DNA of 64,000 nt, taken from assembly GCF_001651865.1 (NCBI RefSeq), contig NZ_LPUX01000064.1, positions 620,001 to 684,000 of the forward strand. The letters run 5' to 3'. Origin of the DNA: Sinorhizobium glycinis (GTDB taxonomy: Bacteria > Pseudomonadota > Alphaproteobacteria > Rhizobiales > Rhizobiaceae). The position numbers and the translations under genes were made by a program. Shown piece after piece: positions 48,027-56,911 of this stretch. Positions within the stretch are counted from its first letter, which is position 1; each line of letters begins with the position of its first letter. Under the pieces are notes generated by a model. It searched no databases. It saw nothing but the letters and a program-made list of their open reading frames with translations, and was not told the DNA's origin.

Positions 48027-49361
48027 TCAGGCCGGCCGGCCGTCGCGGATCATCGTGAAATAATCGTCCAGGCCGACTTGGCCACCTTTCAACGCCACCC
48101 CAATGCCGTCGATCAGCGGGTCGGCGCTATGGGCGGTGCAAAGCGGCGATCCCGGCGATTGCGGCAGCGGCAGGCGCAAAGTCAGCGCGTCGACCGAGAG
48201 CTGGCCCAACGCGTGGCTCGACGTGTCGCCGCCGGCGATGACGGCGCGGCGAAGCCCCGCCCGCTTCACCAGTTCCTTCAGCAGCAGGCCGAGCCGTTCG
48301 CCGATCCGGTGGCGCGACCCGTCCTCGAGGCCGATCGCATTGCCGCGATCGCTCGAGGGACCAAGCGCCGTATAGAGAATGACGCTCCGGCCGGCGGCGA
48401 GAACTTCAAGGCCGCGCGCCATTGCATCCTCGAGCGCGCCGCCGCTCTCCGCCGCAGCGAGGGCGCCGGGATCGAGTCCGATCCCGTCAAAACCGTTCTG
48501 AAGGGCGTGGCGGATCTGCCGTTCGGTCGTCGGCGACACGCTGCCGGAGACGACGGCGAGCTGATCGACAGGCCCGGGCGCCATGAAGGCCGGCGCTTCG
48601 CCGAGCAGCCCGAGCCGATGCCACTCGCGGACGAGGGCATATTCCAGTCCGGAGGATCCGCAGGCAAACTGGCCGCCGGATGTGCGTTTGCGCCAAAGCT
48701 GCCGCCCGACAATGGCCTGGCTTTCAGCGCCCGCGACGTCGAGGAGGACGATGTCGTTTCCTTCGGCGAAGGCGAAATCCGTCACCGCGTCGGCTTCCGC
48801 CGAGGCGAGCTGCGCAATATCGACCAGACCCGTCTTCAGCGACGTCTGCCGCGACAGGTGCAGACGGACGTCCGCCTCGTCCATCGGCGTCACCGGGTGC
48901 CGGCTCATCACCGGATGGCGGTCGATGCGGTGGGTCTCGCCCCGAAAGGCGGCGAAGAGATTGCCAAAGGCCGTGTAACGGCGAATTTGCGGAGCGCCAA
49001 GCACAAGCGGCACCGGCGCCTTGCCGAACACCTCGCGGCCGATCTCGATCGCCTTGCCGATACTGCCGACAGTCGGGCTGGAATCGAAGGTCGAGCAGAC
49101 CTTGTAATGGACGATCTGAGCGCCGAGCGACTTCAGCCAGATAAAGGCAGAGGGGAGATGTTCCCTCATCCAGTCGGATGTCTGGCTGCGGCTCGTACCG
49201 GCAAGGCCGAAGGCGCTGCAATGAGCGAAGCGTTCGAGCAGCCGTGCCTCGGGAATCTCGAGGAACAGGACGGTTTCGACCCCATGCGAGGAGAGCGCCT
49301 CCATGACATCGGTGGAGCCGGTCAGGTCGTCGCCGTAATAGCTCAGCAATGGTGTCTGCAT
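48027..49361 (-). CDS. oiaK: 3-oxo-isoapionate kinase (DUF1537 four-carbon acid sugar kinase family)
   Basis: The 444-residue protein has the two-domain DUF1537 kinase layout. The N-terminal substrate domain carries LSYYGDDLTGSTDVMEALSS, and the C-terminal nucleotide domain carries AVVSGSVSPTTERQI and AVIAGGDTSSHALGQL. In the D-apiose pathway the member next to a RuBisCO-like protein phosphorylates 3-oxo-isoapionate at the 4-position with ATP. The adjacent RuBisCO-like gene upstream and the apnO, apsD and apnL genes in the window make that the most likely role. GGAAGG precedes the start. It ends convergently against dctD. Confidence 0.8.
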   Translation of the reverse strand: MQTPLLSYYGDDLTGSTDVMEALSSHGVETVLFLEIPEARLLERFAHCSAFGLAGTSRSQTSDWMREHLPSAFIWLKSLGAQIVHYKVCSTFDSSPTVGSIGKAIEIGREVFGKAPVPLVLGAPQIRRYTAFGNLFAAFRGETHRIDRHPVMSRHPVTPMDEADVRLHLSRQTSLKTGLVDIAQLASAEADAVTDFAFAEGNDIVLLDVAGAESQAIVGRQLWRKRTSGGQFACGSSGLEYALVREWHRLGLLGEAPAFMAPGPVDQLAVVSGSVSPTTERQIRHALQNGFDGIGLDPGALAAAESGGALEDAMARGLEVLAAGRSVILYTALGPSSDRGNAIGLEDGSRHRIGERLGLLLKELVKRAGLRRAVIAGGDTSSHALGQLSVDALTLRLPLPQSPGSPLCTAHSADPLIDGIGVALKGGQVGLDDYFTMIRDGRPA

Positions 49362-49391
49362 GCGCGGCCTTCCGTGGCTTGACTAAATAGA

Positions 49392-50648
49392 TCAGGCGCC
49401 CTTGCCGTCGGCGAATTTTGCGAGCGATTGGGCGAGCTCCGGATGATCCCTGGCATAGTCGGCAAGCGGGATACCGGCGACCGCAGCCTCCCAGGCCTGG
49501 CGAACCGCCCTGACCCCGGCGCCGGCTCCGCCCGAATGGCTGACGATGCCGCCGCCGCACAGATAAAGCAAATCGGTCGAGCCGCCGGTGCGGGCATAGG
49601 TCTCGGGTGCCTGGCCGCCCCACTGGCCGGAGCCGACCACCGGCAGCGGACGATCACGCTCGGAAAACAACGGCGTGCTGACCGCCTTGAACGATTTGAC
49701 AAAGCTCGCGTCCGGCTCCCAATATTTGACGCGGATGCCGTTGATCTGGAACTGGTCGACGCCGATCAGCCGCCAGAACTGCTGCCAGACGGAGAATTCC
49801 ATTCCGAGGCCGCCGTGGCGGGTGAGAATGTCCCAGCCATTGCGATGCGCATGGAGCACGATCTCGGAGCGCCTGCGCAGGAACGCAACGCCCCCCATAC
49901 CGATCGAATTGATGTTGACGACCCCGGCATTGCCGCCCGCCTGCACGACCAGATCGTGGTTGCGCATCATCTCGTCCGGATCGGTATGGGAGATGCCGAA
50001 GGCGTACATCACCTTCTTGCCGGTCCTCTGTTCGTGGTCGAGGATTCTCGGCATGGTCGCGGCGATCCGCTCCTTCAGCGGCGAATAGGCCGGGCTCATC
50101 AGCTTCTCGTCGTCCTTGATGAAATCGACGCCGGAGGAGAGCAGTTCACCCACCAGTTCTGCGGTCTCCTCCGGCCTCAAGCCCAGGGCGGGCTTGACGA
50201 TGGTGCCGATGATCGGGCGCTTGTCGACACCGGTCAGCCTGCGGCTTCCGGCGACGCCGAACTGTGGCCCGGGATGGGCGGCGGCGAATTCCGGCGGCAA
50301 TCGCATGTCGACGATGCGAATGCCGGTCGTCCCCTTGATCGAATAGACGCCTCCGATCGCGATGGTCATTAGCGCGGCAAGATCCGTGCCGACCGCATCG
50401 AGCGGAAAGTCGATGTCCGCCTCGGCCCGGTTGAAGCGCTTCGCCTCGCCCGCCTCCTCCGGCCAGGAGGGGCGGTCGGTCGGCTCCAGATGCCTGATCG
50501 CGACCACCCGGGCCGCGACGCGTGCCTTCAGCTCCTCGGTTTCGCCCGGGACAGGCACGAAGGTTCCGGTCGACTGATCGCTGGCGATCTTGGCCGCCAT
50601 CGCTTCGACGTCGCCGGGGGTTTCGATGCGGTAGGTGATGCGGATCAC
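49392..50648 (-). CDS. oiaX: RuBisCO-like protein acting on 3-oxo-isoapionate 4-phosphate
   Basis: The 418-residue protein is a form IV RuBisCO-like protein. The carbamylation and magnesium ligands are kept (FIKDDEK, Lys178, Asp180, Glu181), and the first catalytic lysine is in IVKPALGL (Lys152). The second Lys of the canonical KPK motif is Ala, and RuBisCO loop 6 is not recognisable. Phosphate-site glycines are present (VGSGQWGG and CGGGIVSHSGG), as is the active-site LHAHRNG. Enolase-type chemistry is expected but not CO2 fixation. Published relatives are a decarboxylase making L-erythrulose 1-phosphate (OiaX) or a transcarboxylase/hydrolase making 3-phosphoglycerate and glycolate (OiaT). 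OiaX is preferred from the rhizobial context, but the choice is uncertain. Confidence 0.78.
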   Translation of the reverse strand: MIRITYRIETPGDVEAMAAKIASDQSTGTFVPVPGETEELKARVAARVVAIRHLEPTDRPSWPEEAGEAKRFNRAEADIDFPLDAVGTDLAALMTIAIGGVYSIKGTTGIRIVDMRLPPEFAAAHPGPQFGVAGSRRLTGVDKRPIIGTIVKPALGLRPEETAELVGELLSSGVDFIKDDEKLMSPAYSPLKERIAATMPRILDHEQRTGKKVMYAFGISHTDPDEMMRNHDLVVQAGGNAGVVNINSIGMGGVAFLRRRSEIVLHAHRNGWDILTRHGGLGMEFSVWQQFWRLIGVDQFQINGIRVKYWEPDASFVKSFKAVSTPLFSERDRPLPVVGSGQWGGQAPETYARTGGSTDLLYLCGGGIVSHSGGAGAGVRAVRQAWEAAVAGIPLADYARDHPELAQSLAKFADGKGA

Positions 50649-50687
50649 GGCAATCGCTCTTCAGGAAATGAGTAGCCTCTTCGATCC

Positions 50688-50703
50688 AACTGGTATAATG
50701 AGT
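50688..50703 (+). promoter_or_regulatory. Candidate operator of the apiose regulon, copy 2
   Basis: AACTGGTATAATGAGT, differing at one of 16 bases from the site before apnO. It lies between the divergent oiaX and GntR genes, 40 bp from the oiaX start. It is the natural binding site for that regulator. Confidence 0.65.
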
Positions 50704-50815
50704 ATCTGAGTTGTGCAAGAGAAATCGCGTTCGCCGGCCGGGTAACGGCGCAAGATTTCCTCTCCGGAAAAAACATGCATATAGAGGGACAAGCGGCAAC
50801 AGCGGTGGAGTTCAC

Positions 50816-51529
50816 ATGGCGATTCAATCCGAACCGATCGTTCGCAGGAAACTTTCCGACGAGGTCTTCGCCCGGCTGAAGGCGCTGATCGAGACCGGCG
50901 AATTGCAGCCTGGCGACGAGATGCCGTCGGAACGGATGCTGATGGAGCGTTTCCAGGTCGGCCGCCCGGCCATCCGCGAAGCCATGCAGACGCTTGCCAA
51001 TATGGGACTGATCGAGATTTCGCATGGCGAGCGCGCCAGGGTGCTGCAGCCGACGGCGCAATCGCTGCTGAAGCAGGTGGACGCCGCCGCCAAGATCATG
51101 CTCTCGGCGTCCTCGGATTCGCTCGAACACCTGAAGAACGCACGCATATTTTTCGAACGCGGCATGGTGCGCGAGGCGGCAAGCCGCGCCACGGATGCCG
51201 ATATCGCCGCGCTCGAGGAGATTTTGATGCGGCAGCGCGCTTCGCTCGGCGATTCCGACGCCTTCATCGCCGCCGACATGGCCTTTCACACCCGCGTCGC
51301 CCAGATTTCCGGCAATCCGATCTTCAGTGCCGTCAGTGACGCCATGCTCGGCTGGCTCAAGGAATATCACACGGAAATGCTGATCTGGACCGGCAAGGAG
51401 AACGTCACGCTCTCCGAGCATGCGGAAATCATCGACTGCATCCGCCGGGGAAAACCTGATGAGGCCGAACAGGCGATGATCCGGCATCTCGAGCGCTCGC
51501 GGGCGCTTTATGCGCCAAAGGGCAAGTGA
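50816..51529 (+). CDS. GntR-family regulator (FadR subfamily), candidate controller of the apiose genes
   Basis: The ATG at 50816 (MAIQSEPIVRRKLSDEVFAR) follows GGTGGAG; the longer frame runs through the promoter. The 237-residue protein has a winged helix (about 10-75, MLMERFQVGRPAIREAMQTL) and an FCD effector domain with metal-ligand candidates in DMAFHTRVAQ and LSEHAEIID. It resembles the NanR branch. It is divergent from oiaX-oiaK, and one of two near-identical operator-like sites lies in the shared region. The effector is probably an apiose-derived acid. Confidence 0.88.
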   Translation: MAIQSEPIVRRKLSDEVFARLKALIETGELQPGDEMPSERMLMERFQVGRPAIREAMQTLANMGLIEISHGERARVLQPTAQSLLKQVDAAAKIMLSASSDSLEHLKNARIFFERGMVREAASRATDADIAALEEILMRQRASLGDSDAFIAADMAFHTRVAQISGNPIFSAVSDAMLGWLKEYHTEMLIWTGKENVTLSEHAEIIDCIRRGKPDEAEQAMIRHLERSRALYAPKGK

Positions 51530-51559
51530 GACAGGCGCGGGGAACGCCCGCACCCTACC

Positions 51560-52483
51560 TCAAATCCCGTGCAGCACCTGCGTCGCCTTGACCGCGGCCG
51601 AGGCGCGGTTCTCGACGCCGAGCTTCACGTAGATCTGTTCGAGATGCTTGGTGACGGTGCGGGCGCTCAAGCCGAGGATCTCGCCGATATCGCGGTTGGA
51701 TTTCCCCTTGGCGATCCAGAGCAGCACCTCGGATTCGCGCTGGGTGAGATGGAAGTGCTGGCGCAGCATCTCGTCGTCGCTGATGCCGTTCTCGGCGGTG
51801 AGCCGAAAGAGATACTCGTTGGCGCCGATGGCGCCGAGATAGGAAATCTGCAGGCCCGTCTGGCCGGCCTGATGGAGCGTCAGGCTGCCTTGCTTGTCGC
51901 CACCTTGCTGTTCACGCTCCCGCATCCATACGGCGATCCGTCCGGCCACGACCGCAAGGCCGTCGTCGCTGCCGGTAGCGGCGTTGACAAGGCGGGTCGC
52001 CTGCGGGGTCGACCAGCGCACGGTGCCGTCGCCGCGCACGGCAAGCAGATGCCGCCCGGCGGCGTCGAGCGCGACGCGGGCGCTTTGGGCGGAGCGCGCA
52101 TTGGAGAGGTGAACGCGGATGCGGGCCCGAAGCTCGTCGATATTGATCGGCTTGGTGAGGTAGTCGACGCCGCCGGCCTCGAGCGCGCGCACCACGTGTT
52201 CCGTCTCGGTGAGCCCCGTCATAAAGACCACCGGCACCTGGGCGACCGAGGCATTCGCCTTCAGCCGGGTGCAGGTGTCGAACCCGTCCATGCCGGGCAT
52301 CACCGCGTCGAGCAGGATGAGGTCGGGGGTTATGCGGTCGGCGATGTTGAGCGCCGCATTGCCGGATGTGGCGATCAGAACGGAAAAGCCGGATTGCTCC
52401 AGCGCCTCGGTCAGGAAGCCGAGCGCCTCCGGCGAGTCGTCGACGAGCAGCACGATGTCGCGCGGATTGGCGGCCTCAGGCAC
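51560..52483 (-). CDS. Response regulator with LuxR-type DNA-binding domain
   Basis: The 307-residue protein has a receiver domain (about 8-128; Asp in LILLDAVMPGMDGFD, Lys in VDYLTKP), a middle region of about 100 residues, and a C-terminal LuxR helix-turn-helix (about 240-300, LTQRESEVLLWIAKGKSNRD, LGLSARTVTKHLEQIYVKL). The start overlaps the end of the hybrid kinase gene by eight bases, so the pair is coupled. Target genes are unknown; the downstream-mapped urea transporter operon is a candidate on the basis of proximity only. Confidence 0.9.
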   Translation of the reverse strand: MPEAANPRDIVLLVDDSPEALGFLTEALEQSGFSVLIATSGNAALNIADRITPDLILLDAVMPGMDGFDTCTRLKANASVAQVPVVFMTGLTETEHVVRALEAGGVDYLTKPINIDELRARIRVHLSNARSAQSARVALDAAGRHLLAVRGDGTVRWSTPQATRLVNAATGSDDGLAVVAGRIAVWMREREQQGGDKQGSLTLHQAGQTGLQISYLGAIGANEYLFRLTAENGISDDEMLRQHFHLTQRESEVLLWIAKGKSNRDIGEILGLSARTVTKHLEQIYVKLGVENRASAAVKATQVLHGI

Positions 52484-55400
52484 GGGCGTTCGTCTCCTCG
52501 GGAAGCAGCCGCTTCAGGAAGGCGTCATAGCCGGAAAGGTCGAAGGCCTGGACATAGGCGCCGACCGCCTCGGCAAAGGGCTGGTTCTCCGGGTTCAGGG
52601 CAATCTCCGTCAATTTCGCCTCGATGCCTCTCACGTAGCCGATTTCGCCGAGCTGGATCAATTCCTTCACATGATGAGCGCCCGGGCTTGTCACGGCTCT
52701 GTTCTTGCTGCTTGAAGACTCGTCCTTTGCATCGCCCTCATGGATCCATTCGAGCCCGAGATGGATCGCCAGCTTGTCAGTGAGCTGGCGGACGCCGAAA
52801 GGCTTGGCGAGCGTGTCGTTGTGGCCGATCGTGCGTGCCGCCGAGCCGTCGCCGATATTGGCCGACAGCATGATCGCCGGCGCCATCTGGCCGCCTTCCC
52901 TGAGCTTCGTCACCAGTTCCCAGCCATTCATGCCGGGCATGGAGATGTCGATCAGGAAGAGGTCCGGCCGCGTCGCCTCGATGAGTGTTAGGCAGTCGGC
53001 CCCGCTCGCCGCCGTCAGCACGGTGAAGTCGAGCGGCGCGAGCACCTCGCGCATCAGGTCGCGGTGGTCGGCATTGTCGTCGACGACCAGGATGGTGCGG
53101 TGCGGTCCCTTGTAGGAGCTGATCTTGCGCACCGGGTCCTTCAGCGCCGCCGGCCGGTCGACGGCCGAAAGCATCAGCCGCACCCTAAAGGCGGTGCCCT
53201 TGTCCTTCTCGCTCGTCACCGAAATTTCCCCGCCGAGCGTCTGGGTCAGCAGGCGCGTGATGGTGAGCCCCAGACCAAGCCCCGGCATGCGATGCTCCGC
53301 GTCGCCGCGCTGGAAGGGATCGAAGATCTTCGGCAGGTCCTTGTCGCTGATGCCGCGGCCGCTGTCCTCGATCGTGAAGCTCGCAACCTGGCTGCGATAG
53401 GCGACATCGAAGCGGATACGGCCCTCATCGGTGAATTTCAGCGCGTTGGAAAGCAGGTTGACGAGGATCTGCCTCAGCCGCTTTTCGTCAGTGCGGACGA
53501 ATTGCGGCAGCGAGGCGGAGCGGTCGTGCTCGAAGACGATGCCCTTGGCCTGCGCCTGCGGACGGAACATGTCGACGATCTGGTCGAGAAAGTCGTGGAT
53601 GTTGATCTCGTTCGAATAGACCTGCAGCTTGCCGGCCTCGATCTTCGAAATGTCGAGCAGGCCGTCGATCAGCCCGGAAAGATGATCGGCGCTGCGCTTG
53701 ATGACCTTGATGGCGCCTTGCCGCGACGGCGGGATCGTCTCGTCGCGTTCGAGGATCTGGGCGTAGCCGAGCACGGCGTTGAGCGGCGTGCGCAATTCAT
53801 GGCTCAAGCCGACGACGTAGCGGCTCTTGGCGCGGTTCGCCGCTTCCGCCGCTTCCTTGGCATTCTGCAGCGCCGCGTCGGTCTTCTTGTGGGCGGCGAT
53901 CTCTTTGAGCAGCAGGGTGTTCTGGCGGGAGGATTCCTCCTCGGCCACGACGCGGCTGTCATGGGCAAGCACGTAGAACCAGGAGACGACCCCGGCGAGG
54001 ATGGCGAAGACGAAGAAGACGACGGCGATCGTCCGCTCGACGACCGCGGCGGTCTCCGGTGAGGCGGCGGTCGTCTGGTGGGCGATCATCGCCAGGATGA
54101 TGCCGATGCCGGTGATCGAGATCACGGCGGAAATGGCGTAGCGGCCGAGCCTCGTGGCGAGCTTCGCGACGATGGTGTCCGGCAGCACCGCCTTGGCGAC
54201 GGTGGCGATCTGCGTGTTAAGCCGCGCCCTCGGCTTGCACATGTCGTGGCAGCGGCTGTCGAGCGAGCAGCAGAGCGAACAGATCGGCGCCGCATAGGCC
54301 GGGCACCAGGCCATGTCCTCGGGTTCGAACGGATGCTCGCAAATCGAGCAGGTGATCTCGCTTTCGCGAAGCCAGCTCTTGCGCGGCTTGCGGGCGAGGT
54401 AGAATTTGCCCTCCGTCCGCCAGGCGATCAGCGGCGAGACGACGAAGGCGGTGACGAGGGCGATATAGGGCGCCAGCGAGGCGGCAATCTCTCCCATGGC
54501 GCCGAAATGCGCGGCGAGCGCCAGCAGTGCCGAGACGCCCATCGTGCCGAGGCCAACCGGATTGATGTCGTAGAGATGGGCGCGCTTGAACTCGATGCCG
54601 GGGGGTGACAGGCCCAACGGCTTGTTGACGAAGAGGTCGGCGGAGATCGTGCAGAGCCAGGCCATGGCGACGATCGAGAAGATGCCGAGCGTCTCCTCGA
54701 GCAGCCGGTAGATGCCGAGTTCCATCAGCAGAAGCGCGATCGCCACGTTGAAGACCAGCCAGATCACCCGGCCCGGATGGCTGTGGGTCAACCGCGAAAA
54801 GAAATTCGACCAGGCGAGCGACCCGGCATAGGCATTCATCACGTTGATCTTCAGCTGCGAGACGACGACGAAGGCGACCATCAGGAGGAGCGCCGCCGTC
54901 TCCGACGGCACGATATAGCCGAAGGCGGTGTAATACATTTGCGCGGGGTCGGCGGCCCTGGTCGAGGGCACGCCGGCGCTGAGCGCCAGCACGACGAGAA
55001 AGGAGCCGGCGAGCAGCTTCGGCGCGCCGACGATCACCCAGCCGGAGCCGGCGAGGAAAACTGCGATGCGGTGATGCAGCTTGCGCTGGCCGTCCGGCGG
55101 CAGGAAGCGCAGGAAGTCGACCTGCTCGCCGATCTGCGCCATCAGCGCGAAGATCACCGCGGAAGCCGCGCCGAATTCGACCAGATCGAAGGGGGCGACG
55201 GTACCGGCGGGCCCCGAGGCGTGATGGATGCCGGCGTAGGAGAGCCAGAGGCCGACCTTCTCCCAATCGGCAAGCGCGATGAAGGCGAAGGGCAGGATGT
55301 TCAGCACGATCCAGAAGGGCTGGGTGACGAGCTGGAACTTGCTGATCAGCCGCACCCCGTGGGTCACCAGCGGGATGACCATGACGGCGCTGACGATGTA

Positions 55401-55856
55401 GCCGATCCAGAGCGGGATGCCGAGCGCCAGCTCCAGCGCCCCGGACATGATCGACGCCTCGATCGCGAAAAGGATGAAGGTGAAGCTCGCATAGATGAGC
55501 GAGGTGATCGTCGAGCCGATATAGCCGAAGCTCGCGCCGCGCGTCAGCAGGTCGATGTCGACGCCGTGGCGGATCGCATAGCGGCTGATCGGCAGGCCGA
55601 CCAGCAGGATCATCACGCTCGCCACGAGGATCGCCACGATCGCGTTGGTCGTGCCGTAGGACATGGTGATGGCGCCGCCGATCGCCTCCAGCGCCAGGAA
55701 GGAGATCGCGCCGATTGCCGTCTGCGAGATGCGCTCGGAGGAGAAACGCCGCGCGCTTTTGGCGGTGAACCGCAGCGCATAGTCTTCCAGCGTCTGGTTG
55801 GCGACCCAGCGATTGTATTCTCGTCGAACGGGAATGATGCGCTGGCGTGCCGCCAT
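52476..55856 (-). CDS. Hybrid sensor kinase with NCS1-permease-like sensor domain and Cys-rich segment
   Basis: This 1126-residue fusion has four parts. Residues 1-480 form about 12 membrane segments resembling an NCS1 (nucleobase/cation symporter, cytosine-purine permease) transporter, starting WVANQTLEDYALRF. Residues 503-540 hold eight cysteines (CSICEHPFEPEDMAWC, CSLCCSLDSRCHDMC), likely a metal-binding ribbon. Two more helices (about 570-632) lead to a coiled coil and the kinase core (H-box GLSHELRTPLNAVLGYAQ, His about 686; N, G1 and G2 boxes follow). A receiver domain ends the core (FLIDISMPGMNGWE), followed by a phosphotransfer-like tail. The permease unit may sense or transport a nitrogen compound. 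It is coupled to the LuxR-type regulator downstream. Confidence 0.88.
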   Translation of the reverse strand: MAARQRIIPVRREYNRWVANQTLEDYALRFTAKSARRFSSERISQTAIGAISFLALEAIGGAITMSYGTTNAIVAILVASVMILLVGLPISRYAIRHGVDIDLLTRGASFGYIGSTITSLIYASFTFILFAIEASIMSGALELALGIPLWIGYIVSAVMVIPLVTHGVRLISKFQLVTQPFWIVLNILPFAFIALADWEKVGLWLSYAGIHHASGPAGTVAPFDLVEFGAASAVIFALMAQIGEQVDFLRFLPPDGQRKLHHRIAVFLAGSGWVIVGAPKLLAGSFLVVLALSAGVPSTRAADPAQMYYTAFGYIVPSETAALLLMVAFVVVSQLKINVMNAYAGSLAWSNFFSRLTHSHPGRVIWLVFNVAIALLLMELGIYRLLEETLGIFSIVAMAWLCTISADLFVNKPLGLSPPGIEFKRAHLYDINPVGLGTMGVSALLALAAHFGAMGEIAASLAPYIALVTAFVVSPLIAWRTEGKFYLARKPRKSWLRESEITCSICEHPFEPEDMAWCPAYAAPICSLCCSLDSRCHDMCKPRARLNTQIATVAKAVLPDTIVAKLATRLGRYAISAVISITGIGIILAMIAHQTTAASPETAAVVERTIAVVFFVFAILAGVVSWFYVLAHDSRVVAEEESSRQNTLLLKEIAAHKKTDAALQNAKEAAEAANRAKSRYVVGLSHELRTPLNAVLGYAQILERDETIPPSRQGAIKVIKRSADHLSGLIDGLLDISKIEAGKLQVYSNEINIHDFLDQIVDMFRPQAQAKGIVFEHDRSASLPQFVRTDEKRLRQILVNLLSNALKFTDEGRIRFDVAYRSQVASFTIEDSGRGISDKDLPKIFDPFQRGDAEHRMPGLGLGLTITRLLTQTLGGEISVTSEKDKGTAFRVRLMLSAVDRPAALKDPVRKISSYKGPHRTILVVDDNADHRDLMREVLAPLDFTVLTAASGADCLTLIEATRPDLFLIDISMPGMNGWELVTKLREGGQMAPAIMLSANIGDGSAARTIGHNDTLAKPFGVRQLTDKLAIHLGLEWIHEGDAKDESSSSKNRAVTSPGAHHVKELIQLGEIGYVRGIEAKLTEIALNPENQPFAEAVGAYVQAFDLSGYDAFLKRLLPEETNARA

Positions 55857-55987
55857 GGTCCCTCATGTCTTGGCTTGTCCCCCGGCAGCGCCGGCCATCG
55901 CCTTCGTAACACAGACCGGCGGCGCGCGAAATTGCTGCGATGCGGAATTGGCCTGGCCGGTGATCGGAACCAGAGATTCCATGCCAA

Positions 55988-56509
55988 TCAGGAGCAGCAC
56001 GCGCTCTTCGCTGCGGGTCCACAGCAGGTCTCCGCTTTGCTCTTCTCCTCGGCAAGCCAGCGATCACGCGGCTTGCAGCTCGCGGGCCTCGGAGCGAGAT
56101 CCACATGCACGGCATCGTCGCGCAGCCTTGGCAGCGACGCGCAATAGAGCTGCACCGGGCGGACGCCGTCGCTGACTTCAAAGGTGAGCCTCGCCGATTG
56201 CTCGAGTTGCAGGTGACCCGAAACCTTGCGGATGATCGCCGAGAACTTGCCGGCCGGCATAGGTGCGCGGTCTTCGCCCTGGACGTCCCAGAGCTGCACG
56301 AAGATCTCGGTCCAGGCGTCCGGATTGGCGCCGCAATCGAGCCCCGCGAACTGCCCCGCCTTCACCTCCGTCACATGATAGCCGGGCTTGATCGGCCGTC
56401 CGTCATAGTGAAACCAGAGGGGTAGCTCCTCGGCTCCAGCGAGCGTTCCAAGCAGAAGCCCGAGCGAGATGTCGTCATTCCGAATTTTCATGTTGTCGAG
56501 CGCGCGCAT
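55988..56509 (-). CDS. DUF6428-like protein with Cys-rich tail, arsenic-locus neighbour
   Basis: The start at 56509 (MRALDNMKIRNDDIS) follows GAGGAATAACGCAG. The 173-residue protein is of the DUF6428 type found beside arsR/arsC genes. The body includes EELPLWFHYDGRPIKPGYHV and EIFVQLWDV. The C-terminus is rich in Cys (TCCGPAAKSACCS) and could bind arsenite or another thiophilic ion. It is divergent from arsR across 42 bp, so ArsR probably represses it. The function of the family is unknown; the family name is from memory. Confidence 0.75.
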   Translation of the reverse strand: MRALDNMKIRNDDISLGLLLGTLAGAEELPLWFHYDGRPIKPGYHVTEVKAGQFAGLDCGANPDAWTEIFVQLWDVQGEDRAPMPAGKFSAIIRKVSGHLQLEQSARLTFEVSDGVRPVQLYCASLPRLRDDAVHVDLAPRPASCKPRDRWLAEEKSKAETCCGPAAKSACCS

Positions 56510-56551
56510 CTGCGTTATTCCTCGTTTCAATTATTCAAGGATTGTTGAAAT

Positions 56552-56911
56552 ATGGACGAACGTCAAGCGCTCGCTTCCTTCAGCGCGCTCTCGCAGGAGA
56601 CCCGCCTGCAGATCGTGCGAATGCTGGTCAGTGCGGGCCCGAGCGGTATGCCGGCCGGCGCAATCGCGGAAAAGGCGCAGGTTTCTCCATCCAACGTCTC
56701 GTTTCATCTGAAGGAACTGGAGCGGTCCGGATTGATCACCCAGAAACGCGAGTCGAGATCGATCATCTATTCGGCCGATTACGAGGCTCTCGGCAGCCTG
56801 ATTCGCTTCCTGATGGAAGATTGCTGTGCCGGGCATCCCGAAATCTGCGTACCTGCCGCCGCGGTCGCGCCCTGCTGCGCGCCAACTATGGAGGGAAATG
56901 CGAATGAGTAA
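56552..56911 (+). CDS. arsR: ArsR-family metalloregulator
   Basis: The 119-residue protein has the winged helix of ArsR repressors (about residues 8-80, AIAEKAQVSPSNVSFHLKEL and wing QKRESRSIIYSAD). The C-terminal 30 residues carry five Cys (EDCCAGHPEIC and APCCAP), the probable As(III) sensor site, in the C-terminal position seen in some alpha-proteobacterial ArsR types rather than in the DNA-binding helix. It overlaps arsC and is divergent from the DUF6428 gene. It would release DNA when arsenite binds. Confidence 0.9.
   Translation: MDERQALASFSALSQETRLQIVRMLVSAGPSGMPAGAIAEKAQVSPSNVSFHLKELERSGLITQKRESRSIIYSADYEALGSLIRFLMEDCCAGHPEICVPAAAVAPCCAPTMEGNANE

Noticed and set aside
54777..56147. 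456-codon plus-strand frame over the permease-kinase gene
   Set aside because: Asp/Glu/Arg/Gly-rich shadow; the minus strand carries the membrane helices and kinase boxes.
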